Below are positions 54,932 to 63,806 of a stretch of DNA of 64,000 nt, piece after piece. The stretch lies in NCBI RefSeq assembly GCF_009363855.1, contig NZ_CP045423.1, positions 3,626,001 through 3,690,000 of the forward strand, in the 5' to 3' direction. Each line of letters starts with the position of its first letter. The first letter of the stretch is position 1. Origin of the DNA: Microvirga thermotolerans (GTDB taxonomy: Bacteria; Pseudomonadota; Alphaproteobacteria; Rhizobiales; Beijerinckiaceae). Position numbers and translations under genes: made by a program. Below the pieces are notes generated by a model. That model did not search any database and was not told the origin of the DNA. It saw nothing but the letters and a program-made list of their open reading frames with translations.

Positions 54932-55629
54932 CCAGGCCGCTGATCGGCGTCACAACCTCGCGCGAAGGGGGATGGCGCAGCTACTTCATGCATCGCCTCG
55001 CCCTCGCCCGCGCCGGCGCCCGCGCGGTCAGGCTGATGGCCGGACATGCGCCGCCCGAGGAACCCCTCCGGGGACTGGTGATCGGCGGCGGCGACGATAT
55101 CGGCGCCGAGATCTATGGCGGGAAGGTCATCCCCGACGTGCGGATCGATCCCGAGCGGGACAGGCTGGAGCTCAGCCTGCTGAGGGCGGCGCTGCCGGCG
55201 GAGCTGCCGGTTCTCGGAATCTGCAGGGGCTCGCAGATGATCAACGTAGCCCTGGGCGGAACGCTGCACACGGACATCTACGAGGTTTACGTGCAGGCCC
55301 CCAGGATGCGCACCGTCCTCCCCCGAAAGCGCGTCACGGTCACGCCCGGATCGCGCCTCGACCGCATTCTCCGGTGCAACCCCTGCCTGGTGAACGCGCT
55401 CCATCATCAATCCGTCGACCGTGTCGGGACGGGCCTCGCCATTGCGGCGCAGGACGAGAGCGGAATCGTCCAGGCCGTCGAGGGCCGCGGCTCCGCCTTC
55501 CTTCTGGGCGTTCAGTGGCATCCGGAGCTGCTGATCTGGAAGCGGCCGCAACAGCGCCTGTTCGAAGCCTTGGTGGAAGCTGCCCTGCAAAGTCCCGCCA
55601 AGCTCGAGGCCGCCATGGCCCTGGCGTGA
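54928..55629 (+). CDS. Gamma-glutamyl-gamma-aminobutyrate hydrolase family protein (peptidase C26)
   Basis: A 233-aa class-I glutamine-amidotransferase-fold enzyme. The nucleophile cysteine is in LGICRGSQMINVALGG (about residue 105), and the His-x-Glu pair in LLGVQWHPELL. The N-terminus PLIGVTTSREGG is shortened compared with PuuD, whose length is about 250. C26 enzymes hydrolyse gamma-glutamyl amides. The 4-base overlap with the amidoligase gene suggests that it edits or removes the gamma-glutamyl group of that enzyme's product. This is inference. Confidence 0.88.
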   Translation: MTRPLIGVTTSREGGWRSYFMHRLALARAGARAVRLMAGHAPPEEPLRGLVIGGGDDIGAEIYGGKVIPDVRIDPERDRLELSLLRAALPAELPVLGICRGSQMINVALGGTLHTDIYEVYVQAPRMRTVLPRKRVTVTPGSRLDRILRCNPCLVNALHHQSVDRVGTGLAIAAQDESGIVQAVEGRGSAFLLGVQWHPELLIWKRPQQRLFEALVEAALQSPAKLEAAMALA

Positions 55630-55651
55630 CTTCGCACGGCCCGAGGCGGCC

Positions 55652-57151
55652 TCAAGGCACCCGCCGCGCAGCCCGGGGAAAGAGGGAGACCACCTTTCCG
55701 GCGTCCGGCGCAAGCTGCCGCTGGATGGTCACATGGAGATCGCGGCTGACAACGGGCTTCCGCAGGAGAGGGAACTCGCTCGCGTCCTCCATGACGGCCG
55801 GGTTGCCCGTGATCAGCAGAACGGGCAAGTCGGGCAGCGCGGCGCGGGCCTCGCGGGCGAGTGCGGCGCCGTTCATGGGTCCCGGCATGGCCACATCGAC
55901 CAGAAGCAGGCCGAGCTTACGGGCCTTGAGGGTCTTCAGGGCCTGCCTGGCATCGGTCGCGATCCTTGCAAGGTAGCCGAGTTCTTCCAGCATTGCCTGA
56001 AGGGCGAACGCGACCTCCATCTCGTCCTCGACGATCAGGATTTCCACGTGCTGCGGAGCCCTCCCGTCGACGGATTCGGCGCCGCGCGCGGCGGAGTGGG
56101 CCTGCGAAGGCGCCTTGGCTTTCGGAAGGTAGAGCGCGACCACGGTCTTTGTGCCGAGAGTCGTCACGTCCGCCATGCCGCCGAGAGGCTGGAGAAAGTG
56201 GAGCGTCCGGTTGAAATCGACCCAGCTCGACAGATCCATGTCCTGCATGGTGAACATGCCGCCCGCAGTCCTTCCCCGGTCAACAGGCATGTCGTCGAGC
56301 GAGCTCGAGCCGACCGTGATCCTCACGAATTCGCCCTCGAGATCGGCGCGGGACAGGGTACCTTTCGAGACCGCGACGTTCCTGGCCTCGACGGTGACCG
56401 CCTCGCCCTGGGCAAGGCCGTCGCGCAGATCCGCGCAGAGCGTGACGAGAGCCGTCTCCAGATCCTCCGGGTCGAGCCGGGCGCCCCAGAGTCCGTCCTC
56501 TATGTCCACCCGGAGTTCGACCGTGTCCCGGAAGAGGGTGCGTCTCAGCAGGAACGCGGCGGCTTCGATCGTCTCCGCCAGGTTCACATGCCGGATCTTC
56601 GCCTCGCGGCGCCGGACGAGGGCGCTCGATCGCGCGATGAGAGCGGCGGCCTGATCCACCGCGACGAGGGAGGACAGCAGCCTGCGTTGGAGGAGGGGCT
56701 GATCCTTGATCTTCCTGGCGACCGTATCGACATTGCCGCCGATCACCATCAGGCGGTTGTTGAGATCGTGCGCGATCTCGTCCCGAATGCGGTCGAACGC
56801 CTCGATCCTGCGGGTCTCACGCGCCTCGGCGTTCACGAACGGCTGAGCCGCTCCCGTTGCAGGCGAGGATGCCGCCGTCGTCTCATCCTGCGGCCCGGAG
56901 GCCTCTTCGAAGATCGTCAGGCGGCCCGAGAGCCGGTCGATGATGCGGCCCTGCGCCCTCATGATCCGCCCCATCTGCCAGCCGAGCAGCAGGAAGCTTC
57001 CCAGGGCAACCGCCACGAGGGCCAGGGCCGAGACCATCACGAGTTCCTCGTGCCCCATGAACGCGGCCGTCCCGACCACCCCTCCGAGGACGATCAGGAC
57101 GCAGCAGGATGCCGCCAGAAGGAGCCTGAAGTTGGATGGCAACAGATGCAT
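55652..57151 (-). CDS. Membrane hybrid histidine-kinase-like protein with degenerate ATPase and receiver
   Basis: A 499-aa protein. Two helices (about 9-30 and 37-57) lead to a DHp-like helix with the phospho-accepting His128 in IAHDLNNRLMVI. The ATP-binding region (about 190-345) keeps the fold order but lacks the family's key motifs. The N-box Asn is replaced (CADLRDGL), no DxGxG is visible (GSSSLDDM), and the G2 glycines are gone. A receiver domain (about 368-480) is intact: Glu375/Asp376, Asp419, Thr448 and Lys465. It resembles a phosphotransfer protein more than an active kinase. The ATG at 57151 is chosen; a TTG at 57199 is weaker. Confidence 0.85.
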   Translation of the reverse strand: MHLLPSNFRLLLAASCCVLIVLGGVVGTAAFMGHEELVMVSALALVAVALGSFLLLGWQMGRIMRAQGRIIDRLSGRLTIFEEASGPQDETTAASSPATGAAQPFVNAEARETRRIEAFDRIRDEIAHDLNNRLMVIGGNVDTVARKIKDQPLLQRRLLSSLVAVDQAAALIARSSALVRRREAKIRHVNLAETIEAAAFLLRRTLFRDTVELRVDIEDGLWGARLDPEDLETALVTLCADLRDGLAQGEAVTVEARNVAVSKGTLSRADLEGEFVRITVGSSSLDDMPVDRGRTAGGMFTMQDMDLSSWVDFNRTLHFLQPLGGMADVTTLGTKTVVALYLPKAKAPSQAHSAARGAESVDGRAPQHVEILIVEDEMEVAFALQAMLEELGYLARIATDARQALKTLKARKLGLLLVDVAMPGPMNGAALAREARAALPDLPVLLITGNPAVMEDASEFPLLRKPVVSRDLHVTIQRQLAPDAGKVVSLFPRAARRVP

Positions 57152-57302
57152 CGCGTGTCGAATCGTGGCTGGCGGGGAGGACGTTGACCGGGCGCGCAAC
57201 TCGCGTCATTTCCCCACAAATGTCCTATTTAACATGGAACGAGCGGCAGGCGGGATCCATCCGCGGTAAAGTTTTCGTGCCCCTGCCCAAGGAGATCGTG
57301 TC

Positions 57303-59546
57303 GTGCGGCGTACCGGAGTTTCTGCGTTCCTGCGGCTGAGCCTCGCCGGCCTTCTTCTGACGGCGGCCATGGCGGCACCTTCACGGGCCCAGGACGACAT
57401 CGAGCAGAAGGTCAACGACCTTCTCGGGAAAATGACCCTCGAGGAGAAGGTCGGACAGCTCAACATGGTGTCCAACGGGCCCCTGCTCCGGTGGGACGAC
57501 CTCTCTTCCGGCCGCGCCGGAGCCGTCCTGAACTTCAACAACGCCCAGGACATCGCCCGCGCCCAGGCGGCCGCACGGCAGTCGCGGCTGAAGATCCCTC
57601 TGCTGTTCGGGCTGGACATCCTGCACGGGTTCCGCACCCAGTTCCCCCTTCCTCTCGGAGAGGCGGCGGCCTTCAATCCCCGCCTGTCCCGGCTGGCTTC
57701 CGAATGGGCGGCACGGGAGGCCTCCTATATCGGCGTGCAATGGACCTTCGCCCCGATGGCCGACCTTTCGCGCGACAGCCGGTGGGGCCGGATCGTCGAA
57801 GGGTTCGGCGAGGATCCCTATCTCGGCTCGGTCCTCACCGCCGCCCGGGTCGAAGGCTTCAGGAAGGGGGGCCTCGCCACGGCGACGAAGCACTTCGCCG
57901 GCTATGGAGCGCCGCAGGGGGGCCGGGACTACGACACCACGTATATTCCGCGGGCCGAGATGTACGACACCTACCTACCCCCGTTCCGCGCCGCGGTCGA
58001 GGCCGGTTCGGAAAGCTTCATGGCAGCCTTCAACGCCCTGAACGGGGTTCCCTCGACGGCGAATCCCTGGCTGCAGACCGAGGTCCTGCGCCGTCAATGG
58101 GGCTTCGACGGCTTCATCACGTCGGACTGGGCCGGAATCAAGGAGCTGATCGGCCACGGGGTCGCGGCCGATGGCGCCGAGGCGGCGCGCAAGGCCATTC
58201 TCGCCGGTGTCGACATGGACATGATGGGGGATCTCTACATCCGGCATCTTCCCGACGAGGTCCGGGCCGGCCGGGTTCCGGAAAGCGTGGTCGACGAGGC
58301 GGCCAGGCGCGTGCTCAGGACCAAGATGCGGCTCGGCCTGTTCGACAGGCCCGACGCCGACCCGACCCACGTGGATTCCGTCTTCCCCTCGCCGGAGGCC
58401 CGCGCGGCGGCGCGGGACGTCGCCCGCGAGACCCTCGTTCTGCTCCAGAACAGGAACGACGTCCTGCCGATCCCCGCTACAGCCCGCTCGGTCGCGGTCG
58501 TGGGCCCCCTGGCCGATGCCCCGCAGGACCAGTTCGGCCCGCACGGGGCGCGCGGGCATGCGCAGGATACCGTGTCGATCCTGGAAGGCATCCGGCGGAG
58601 AGCGGCCGGGGCGGGCCTCCAGGTCAGATACGCGCCCGGCTGCGATCTCTTCTGCCGGTCGCAGGACCGGCTTCCGGAGGCCCTGGAAGCCGCCAGGGCC
58701 TCGGACATGGTGATCGCGGTGTTCGGCGAGCCTGTGGACCTTTCCGGGGAGGCTGCCTCCCGGGCGCACATGGTTCTGAACGGCCACCAGGCCGAGATCC
58801 TCAAGGCGCTGGCCGCAACGGGCAAGCCGGTGGCCCTGGTCATCGTCGGCGGCCGCCCTCTCGAACTCGGGAAGCTCACGGATCTGATCCCCGCCATCCT
58901 GATGGCATGGTATCCGGGCTCGGAGGGCGGAACGGCCGTCGCCGACATCCTGTTCGGAGATGTCAGCCCGAGCGGGAAGCTGCCGGTCAGCTGGCCGCGC
59001 ACGGTCGGCCAGCTGCCCCTGTACTACAACCGCCTTCCCACGGGCCGCCCGACCCTGGAGCACAACCGCTTCACCCTGAAATACGTGGATGAGGCGATTA
59101 CGCCGCTCTATCCCTTCGGCTGGGGGCTGAGCTATACGCGCTTCACGTACACCGACCCGGCCATCCTCAAGCAACGCCTCCGGGCGGGCGAGGTGCTGGA
59201 GGTGGCCGTCACCGTCACCAATGCCGGCGCACGGGCCGGGCAGGAGGTCGTGCAGCTCTATACGCGCGACCCCATTGCGAGCCGGAGCCGTCCCCTGCGC
59301 GAGCTGAAGGCCTTCGAGAAGATCGCCCTCGCTCCGGGAGAAGCGAAACGGGTCATCCTGCGGGTGCCGGTGGATTCCCTGGGCTTCCACCAAGATGACG
59401 GGACCTACCGCGTGGAGGAGGGAGCGATCCAGGTCTTCGTGGGAGGGAACTCGCTGGCCGAACAGGTCGGGGAGGTCTCCATTCTGGAAACGATCATCCG
59501 GCCGGGTTCCGGGCAGCGCGCATCCGCATCGACCCTGGCGCAATGA
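57303..59546 (+). CDS. bglX: Periplasmic beta-glucosidase, GH3 (BglX-like)
   Basis: A 747-aa exported glycosidase with a signal peptide ending SRAQ near residue 29. The GH3 N-terminal barrel has LLFGLDILHGFRTQFPLPL, RWGRIVEGFGEDPYLG, TKHFAGYG and the nucleophile aspartate in GFITSDWAGI. The C-terminal alpha/beta sandwich and a fibronectin-III-like domain (about 630-730) follow. It probably releases glucose from beta-linked oligosaccharides in the periplasm. The start is a GTG with GGAG 8 bases upstream. The next gene overlaps its stop by 4 bases. Confidence 0.95.
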   Translation: MRRTGVSAFLRLSLAGLLLTAAMAAPSRAQDDIEQKVNDLLGKMTLEEKVGQLNMVSNGPLLRWDDLSSGRAGAVLNFNNAQDIARAQAAARQSRLKIPLLFGLDILHGFRTQFPLPLGEAAAFNPRLSRLASEWAAREASYIGVQWTFAPMADLSRDSRWGRIVEGFGEDPYLGSVLTAARVEGFRKGGLATATKHFAGYGAPQGGRDYDTTYIPRAEMYDTYLPPFRAAVEAGSESFMAAFNALNGVPSTANPWLQTEVLRRQWGFDGFITSDWAGIKELIGHGVAADGAEAARKAILAGVDMDMMGDLYIRHLPDEVRAGRVPESVVDEAARRVLRTKMRLGLFDRPDADPTHVDSVFPSPEARAAARDVARETLVLLQNRNDVLPIPATARSVAVVGPLADAPQDQFGPHGARGHAQDTVSILEGIRRRAAGAGLQVRYAPGCDLFCRSQDRLPEALEAARASDMVIAVFGEPVDLSGEAASRAHMVLNGHQAEILKALAATGKPVALVIVGGRPLELGKLTDLIPAILMAWYPGSEGGTAVADILFGDVSPSGKLPVSWPRTVGQLPLYYNRLPTGRPTLEHNRFTLKYVDEAITPLYPFGWGLSYTRFTYTDPAILKQRLRAGEVLEVAVTVTNAGARAGQEVVQLYTRDPIASRSRPLRELKAFEKIALAPGEAKRVILRVPVDSLGFHQDDGTYRVEEGAIQVFVGGNSLAEQVGEVSILETIIRPGSGQRASASTLAQ

Positions 59547-60307
59547 TGAAGGGCCGCACCGCCCGCTATGTGAGCTCCGTGAAGTCCGTTGCGGCCTCCC
59601 GACGGACCGGCGCGGCCGATCTTCAGCTCGGTATGCTGCTGACCTTCATCGCCGGCGCGATGAATGCGGGCGGCTTCCTCGCCGTCGGTCAGTACACCTC
59701 CCACATGTCCGGCATCTTCTCCGGCATGGCCGACAATCTCGCGCTCGGGGCCTTCGACCTCGTACTCGTCGGCCTCGCCGCCTTCGTTCCGTTCGTCGCG
59801 GGCGCCGGCTGCTCGGCGATCCTGATCAACTGGGGCCGGCGCCGGAGCCTGGACAGCCTCTATGCCTTGCCGCTCCTCCTCGAAGCGATGCTCCTCCTCG
59901 CCTTCGGCCTCTACGGCTGGCTCTTCTCGCCGACCGCCACATTCGTATCCATGACGATTCCCTGGCTGTGCTTCATCATGGGTCTTCAGAACGCGACCGT
60001 GACGAAGATCTCCGGCGCGCGCATGCGCACGACCCATGTGACAGGCATCGTGACCGACATCGGGATCGAACTCGGAAAGCTCTGCTACAGGAACGGCGAT
60101 TCCTCCCTGCCGAAAGTGGCGGCGGACCGCGAAAAGCTCCGCCTCCTGTCGCTGCTGCTCGGCTCGTTCTTCGTCGGGGGCGTGTCGGGCGCGATCGGCT
60201 TCAAGCTTGCGGGCTTCCTGTTCTGCCTTCCGCTGGCGCTGATCCTGCTGGTCCTGTCCGGCCCGTCCCTGGCAGGGGATTGGGTGGCGCGAACCAGGCA
60301 AATCTGA
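59543..60307 (+). CDS. YoaK family (DUF1275) membrane protein
   Basis: A 254-aa inner-membrane protein with about six helices. The family motifs are TFIAGAMNAGGFLAVGQYTSHMSG and FIMGLQNATVTKISGARMRTTHVTGIVTDIGIE. Its transport role is unknown. The ATG overlaps the bglX stop (ATGA), so it is co-translated with the beta-glucosidase. A link to the export or import of sugars is possible but speculative. Confidence 0.92.
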   Translation: MMKGRTARYVSSVKSVAASRRTGAADLQLGMLLTFIAGAMNAGGFLAVGQYTSHMSGIFSGMADNLALGAFDLVLVGLAAFVPFVAGAGCSAILINWGRRRSLDSLYALPLLLEAMLLLAFGLYGWLFSPTATFVSMTIPWLCFIMGLQNATVTKISGARMRTTHVTGIVTDIGIELGKLCYRNGDSSLPKVAADREKLRLLSLLLGSFFVGGVSGAIGFKLAGFLFCLPLALILLVLSGPSLAGDWVARTRQI

Positions 60308-60465
60308 CCCTCGTTTGTCTCAAGGAACGGAAAGCGTTTCCGTCCCGGTCTGCGCAAGCCGATCGAGAGTATCGGAGGTAAATTCGAACTCACGTTCGAT
60401 CCTCCAGTCCTCTGGTTTCATGCATCTTTTTGCGCAGAACCGGCTCCCACTCCGCGCGCGATGCT

Positions 60466-61746
60466 TCAGTTTGCGCGAAGAAGTCCTCCGTCCAGATCCG
60501 TCGGGCGCGACATCAGCCCGGTCGCGTCGACGACGACCTTGTGGAGGAAACGGTTGAACTCGAGCCGCCTGAACTGCTTGTGCGCCACCAGGAAGGCGAC
60601 GATGTCCGCCTCCTGCCGCGCCGTGTCCGCATCCACGAGCCGTATGTCGGGAGCCCCCCGGAAAACCGCCGGCAACTCCTTGACCAGAGGGTCGCAGACC
60701 AGGACCTTCACGCCGCCGTGCTGAAGGAGCTTCATCACGATCTTCATGGAAGGGCTCTCGCGCAGGTCGCCGACATCGGCCTTGTAGGTGATGCCGAAGC
60801 AGGACACCACAGGGTTCTTGAAGCGGTCGGCGAGATCCAGGATGCGATGGAAGATGTATTCCGGCTTGCGGTCGTTCACCTCGCGCGCCGTCCGGATCAG
60901 GCGAGCCTCTTCCGGCGCGGAGTCGACGATGAACCAGGGATCGACCGCGATGCAATGGCCGCCCACTCCCGTTCCGGGCTGCAGGATGGAAACGCGGGGA
61001 TGCCGGTTGGCGAGCTCGATGGCCCGCCACACATCCACATTGATCCTGTCGCAGATGACGGAAAGCTCGTTGGCGAAGGCGATGTTGACATCGCGGAACG
61101 CATTCTCCGTCAGCTTCACGAACTCGGCCGTCCGGCAATCCGTCGTATAGATGTGCCCGGTGACGAAGCTCTCGTAGAGGGAAACGGCCCGGCGCGAGCA
61201 TGCGTCGGTCATGCCGCCGACGATGCGGTCGTTGGAGACGAGCTCCCGCAGCATGTTGCCCGGGAGGATCCGTTCCGGACAATGGGCCACCGCGACTTCC
61301 GCCTCGCCGGCCTCCTTGAAGCGCGGGAAGGAAAGATCCGGCCGCGCCTCCGACAGACGCGCGGCGAGCAGCTCGGTGCTGCCGACGGGCGACGTCGACT
61401 CGAGGATCACCGTGGAGCCCGACTTCAGGTATGGGGCGATGGCGTCGCACGCCTGTTCCACGTGGGACATATCGGGTTTCTTTCCGTCCTTGAACGGCGT
61501 GGGAACCGCGATGATGAAGTAGTCGGCCTCGGCTGGCGTGGACTGCGCCTTGAGCCGCTCCGTGCTGATGGCCGCCGATAGCAGCATCTGCAGATCCGGC
61601 TCGTGGAAGTGGGCCCTGCCCGAGTTGATGGAGGCGACTGCCGCTTCGTTCACGTCGTAGCCCACGACATCGAAACCGCGACTGGCCAGCATGGCAGCGG
61701 TCGGCAAGCCGATATATCCCAAACCGACGACACAGACTGTGGTCAT
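60466..61746 (-). CDS. wecC: UDP-N-acetyl-D-mannosamine dehydrogenase
   Basis: A 426-aa UDP-sugar 6-dehydrogenase family member making UDP-ManNAcA. The NAD motif is VCVVGLGYIGLPTAAML. The catalytic Cys lies in GTGVGGHCIAVDPWFIV, and the closing motif CFGITYKADVGDLRESPS is present. AHCPERILPGN is typical of the WecC branch. The ATG at 61746 overlaps the wecB stop (ATGA); a TTG six bases earlier is also possible. It acts after WecB, which makes UDP-ManNAc. Confidence 0.95.
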   Translation of the reverse strand: MTTVCVVGLGYIGLPTAAMLASRGFDVVGYDVNEAAVASINSGRAHFHEPDLQMLLSAAISTERLKAQSTPAEADYFIIAVPTPFKDGKKPDMSHVEQACDAIAPYLKSGSTVILESTSPVGSTELLAARLSEARPDLSFPRFKEAGEAEVAVAHCPERILPGNMLRELVSNDRIVGGMTDACSRRAVSLYESFVTGHIYTTDCRTAEFVKLTENAFRDVNIAFANELSVICDRINVDVWRAIELANRHPRVSILQPGTGVGGHCIAVDPWFIVDSAPEEARLIRTAREVNDRKPEYIFHRILDLADRFKNPVVSCFGITYKADVGDLRESPSMKIVMKLLQHGGVKVLVCDPLVKELPAVFRGAPDIRLVDADTARQEADIVAFLVAHKQFRRLEFNRFLHKVVVDATGLMSRPTDLDGGLLRAN

Positions 61747-62870
61747 GCGCAAAAGGACTCCGATATGATCTTGGCGATCTGGGTCGAGGCCGTCCCGTCC
61801 CCATAGGGGAATACGGCCCGCGCCCGCTTCCGATAGCTCTGCTCGTCGTCGAGCAGTTCCGACACCTCGTCGTGGATCCGGATCGGATCCGTTCCCACCA
61901 GGCTGACCGTTCCCGTCGCAATGGCCTCGGGCCGCTCGGTCGTATCGCGCATGACGAGAACCGGACGGCCCAGGGCGGGTCCCTCCTCCTGGATGCCGCC
62001 CGAGTCCGTGAGAATGACCTTGGCCCTCTTCATGAGCCGGATCATGTCCACATAGGAGACGGGATCGATCAGATGAACGTTCGGCAGGCCCCCGAGGCGG
62101 CTGTGAACGACCTCCCGCACCGACGGATTCATGTGAACGGGATAGACGATCTCGATGTCGCTGCGTCTTGCGAGCTTCGCGAGGCCGGCGCAGATCCCTT
62201 CGAAGCCCGCCCCGAAGCTCTCCCGCCTGTGCCCGGTGACGAGAACGAGCGAGCGCTCCGGGTCGAGAGCGACAGGCGTCTTGAGAACGTTCGCTCCGCC
62301 GCTCTCCTCCATCTCGATCTTTCGGGAGACGTGCAGGAGTGCGTCGATTCCCGTGTTGCCCGTGATGAAGACCCGCCCGCGCCTGCTGTACTCCCGGTCG
62401 AGATTCTCCGCTGCAACCGTCGTGGGCGCGAAGAGATATTCCGCCAGCGAGTCGATGGCGACCCGGTTGAACTCCTCGGGCCAGGGCCGGGCAAGATCGA
62501 AGGACCGCAGCCCGGCCTCCACATGGCCGATGGGAACGCGGTTGTAGAACGCGGCAACGGCCGTGGCCATGGCCGTCGTCGTGTCGCCGTGGACGAGGAC
62601 GAGATCCGGCCGCAGTCCTCCCAGGACGCCTGCCATCTGACTCAGGATGGAGGCGGTGATGTCCGGGAGCTTCTGGTCATGCGTCATGAGATTGAGATCG
62701 ATGTCGGGGCGTTCCTCGAAGACCTCGAACACCTGGTCGAGCATCTGACGATGCTGCCCCGTGATCGCGACGCTGACCGATACACGCCCGGACTCCCGCA
62801 ACGCCCGTACGACCGGAAGCATCTTGATGGCTTCGGGCCTTGTCCCGAAGACGACCAGCACATGCTGCAT
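61743..62870 (-). CDS. wecB: UDP-N-acetylglucosamine 2-epimerase (non-hydrolysing)
   Basis: A 375-aa GT-B-fold epimerase that makes UDP-ManNAc from UDP-GlcNAc. Motifs are VVFGTRPEAIKMLPVV, HGDTTTAMATAVAAF, GHVEAGLRS, VTGHRRESFG and TDSGGIQEEGPALGRPVLVMRDTTERPE, all canonical. It is coupled to wecC and follows the TagA-type glycosyltransferase by 84 bases, so its product probably feeds that enzyme or WecC. AGGA lies about 10 bases before the ATG. Confidence 0.96.
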   Translation of the reverse strand: MQHVLVVFGTRPEAIKMLPVVRALRESGRVSVSVAITGQHRQMLDQVFEVFEERPDIDLNLMTHDQKLPDITASILSQMAGVLGGLRPDLVLVHGDTTTAMATAVAAFYNRVPIGHVEAGLRSFDLARPWPEEFNRVAIDSLAEYLFAPTTVAAENLDREYSRRGRVFITGNTGIDALLHVSRKIEMEESGGANVLKTPVALDPERSLVLVTGHRRESFGAGFEGICAGLAKLARRSDIEIVYPVHMNPSVREVVHSRLGGLPNVHLIDPVSYVDMIRLMKRAKVILTDSGGIQEEGPALGRPVLVMRDTTERPEAIATGTVSLVGTDPIRIHDEVSELLDDEQSYRKRARAVFPYGDGTASTQIAKIISESFCA

Positions 62871-62954
62871 GCACTCAATCCTGACTGCTGTGAGAAATGC
62901 TTCTCGAAGAGACCGACCGTGCTCAGGATCACCTTACCCGAACGCGGGGGATGC

Positions 62955-63704
62955 TTAGGATACTCTTCCGGAGTATCTACCGACGATTGCCTCGAGCAGA
63001 AGAACGGCAAAAACGGCGTTGGTGCTGAAGTACCGCCACGCCATGCGCCTCGGCTCCTGCAGCAGCCGGTGCAGCCACTCCAGTCCCAGTCTCTGCATGA
63101 TCTCCGGCGCCCGAGTCACCTTCCCGGCGAGGACGTCGAACGACCCGCCCACGCCCATCAGGAAGGGAGGCGCAAGCGCATCGGCATGAGCGGCAAGGAA
63201 GCGCTCCTTTTGCGGCGTCGGCATCCCGAGAAAGAGGCAATCGGCCCCGGAGGCGTTGATCTGTGCGACGATCTTGCTTTCCTCCCCCGGAGCGAAGTAC
63301 CCGTTGCGCGCGCCTGCGAATACGAGCCCCGGATATCGCTCCCGAGCGACGGCCATCGCCTTTGCAAGGACGTCCTCGCGCGCTCCAAGGAAGTACGGAC
63401 GGAAACCCTCCTGAGCGCACCGCGCGAGAAGATTCTCCATCAGGTCGACGCCGGCGACGCGCTCGCTGACCGGAATGCCCTGAAGGCGAGCCCCCAGAAC
63501 GATGCCGAACCCGTCGATGCCGATGATATCGCTCCTGAGAACGTCGCCGCGCAGGACGGGGTCGGATCGCATCTTGACCAGTTTCGCCACGTTCATCGCG
63601 ACGTGGCGCACACGGCGTCTGGAACGCATCGACTCGACGGCCGCCTCGAGGGTTTCCTGAAGCGTCAGCACATCGATGGGAGTATCGAGAAATACCGCTC
63701 TCAC
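62955..63704 (-). CDS. WecG/TagA/CpsF family glycosyltransferase
   Basis: A 249-aa transferase that adds ManNAc or ManNAcA to a lipid-linked sugar. Key blocks are MNVAKLVKM, IIGIDGFGIVLGARLQG, PYFLGAREDVLAKA, LFLGMPTPQKERF and GVGGSFDVLAGK..RAPEIMQRLGLEWLHRLLQEPRR. A GTG at 63704 is chosen for length and for AGAGGTG just upstream; longer in-frame starts exist at 63749 and 63782. It lies between the sugar transferase and wecB in an exopolysaccharide operon, consistent with a ManNAc-containing polymer. Confidence 0.92.
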   Translation of the reverse strand: MRAVFLDTPIDVLTLQETLEAAVESMRSRRRVRHVAMNVAKLVKMRSDPVLRGDVLRSDIIGIDGFGIVLGARLQGIPVSERVAGVDLMENLLARCAQEGFRPYFLGAREDVLAKAMAVARERYPGLVFAGARNGYFAPGEESKIVAQINASGADCLFLGMPTPQKERFLAAHADALAPPFLMGVGGSFDVLAGKVTRAPEIMQRLGLEWLHRLLQEPRRMAWRYFSTNAVFAVLLLEAIVGRYSGRVS

Positions 63705-63806
63705 TGCCGCACCTCTAGAGGTTTCTCGGCTCTTATGAAGGCCGCGCATCGGAAGGCCCGTCCGGGGATGGAGGCTTGGCAAGCATCGCGTTCATGCCCA
63801 CGCGCC

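Noticed and set aside
60327-60343. 7-bp hairpin after the YoaK gene
   Set aside because: Short stem, 3-base loop and no T run; probably chance.
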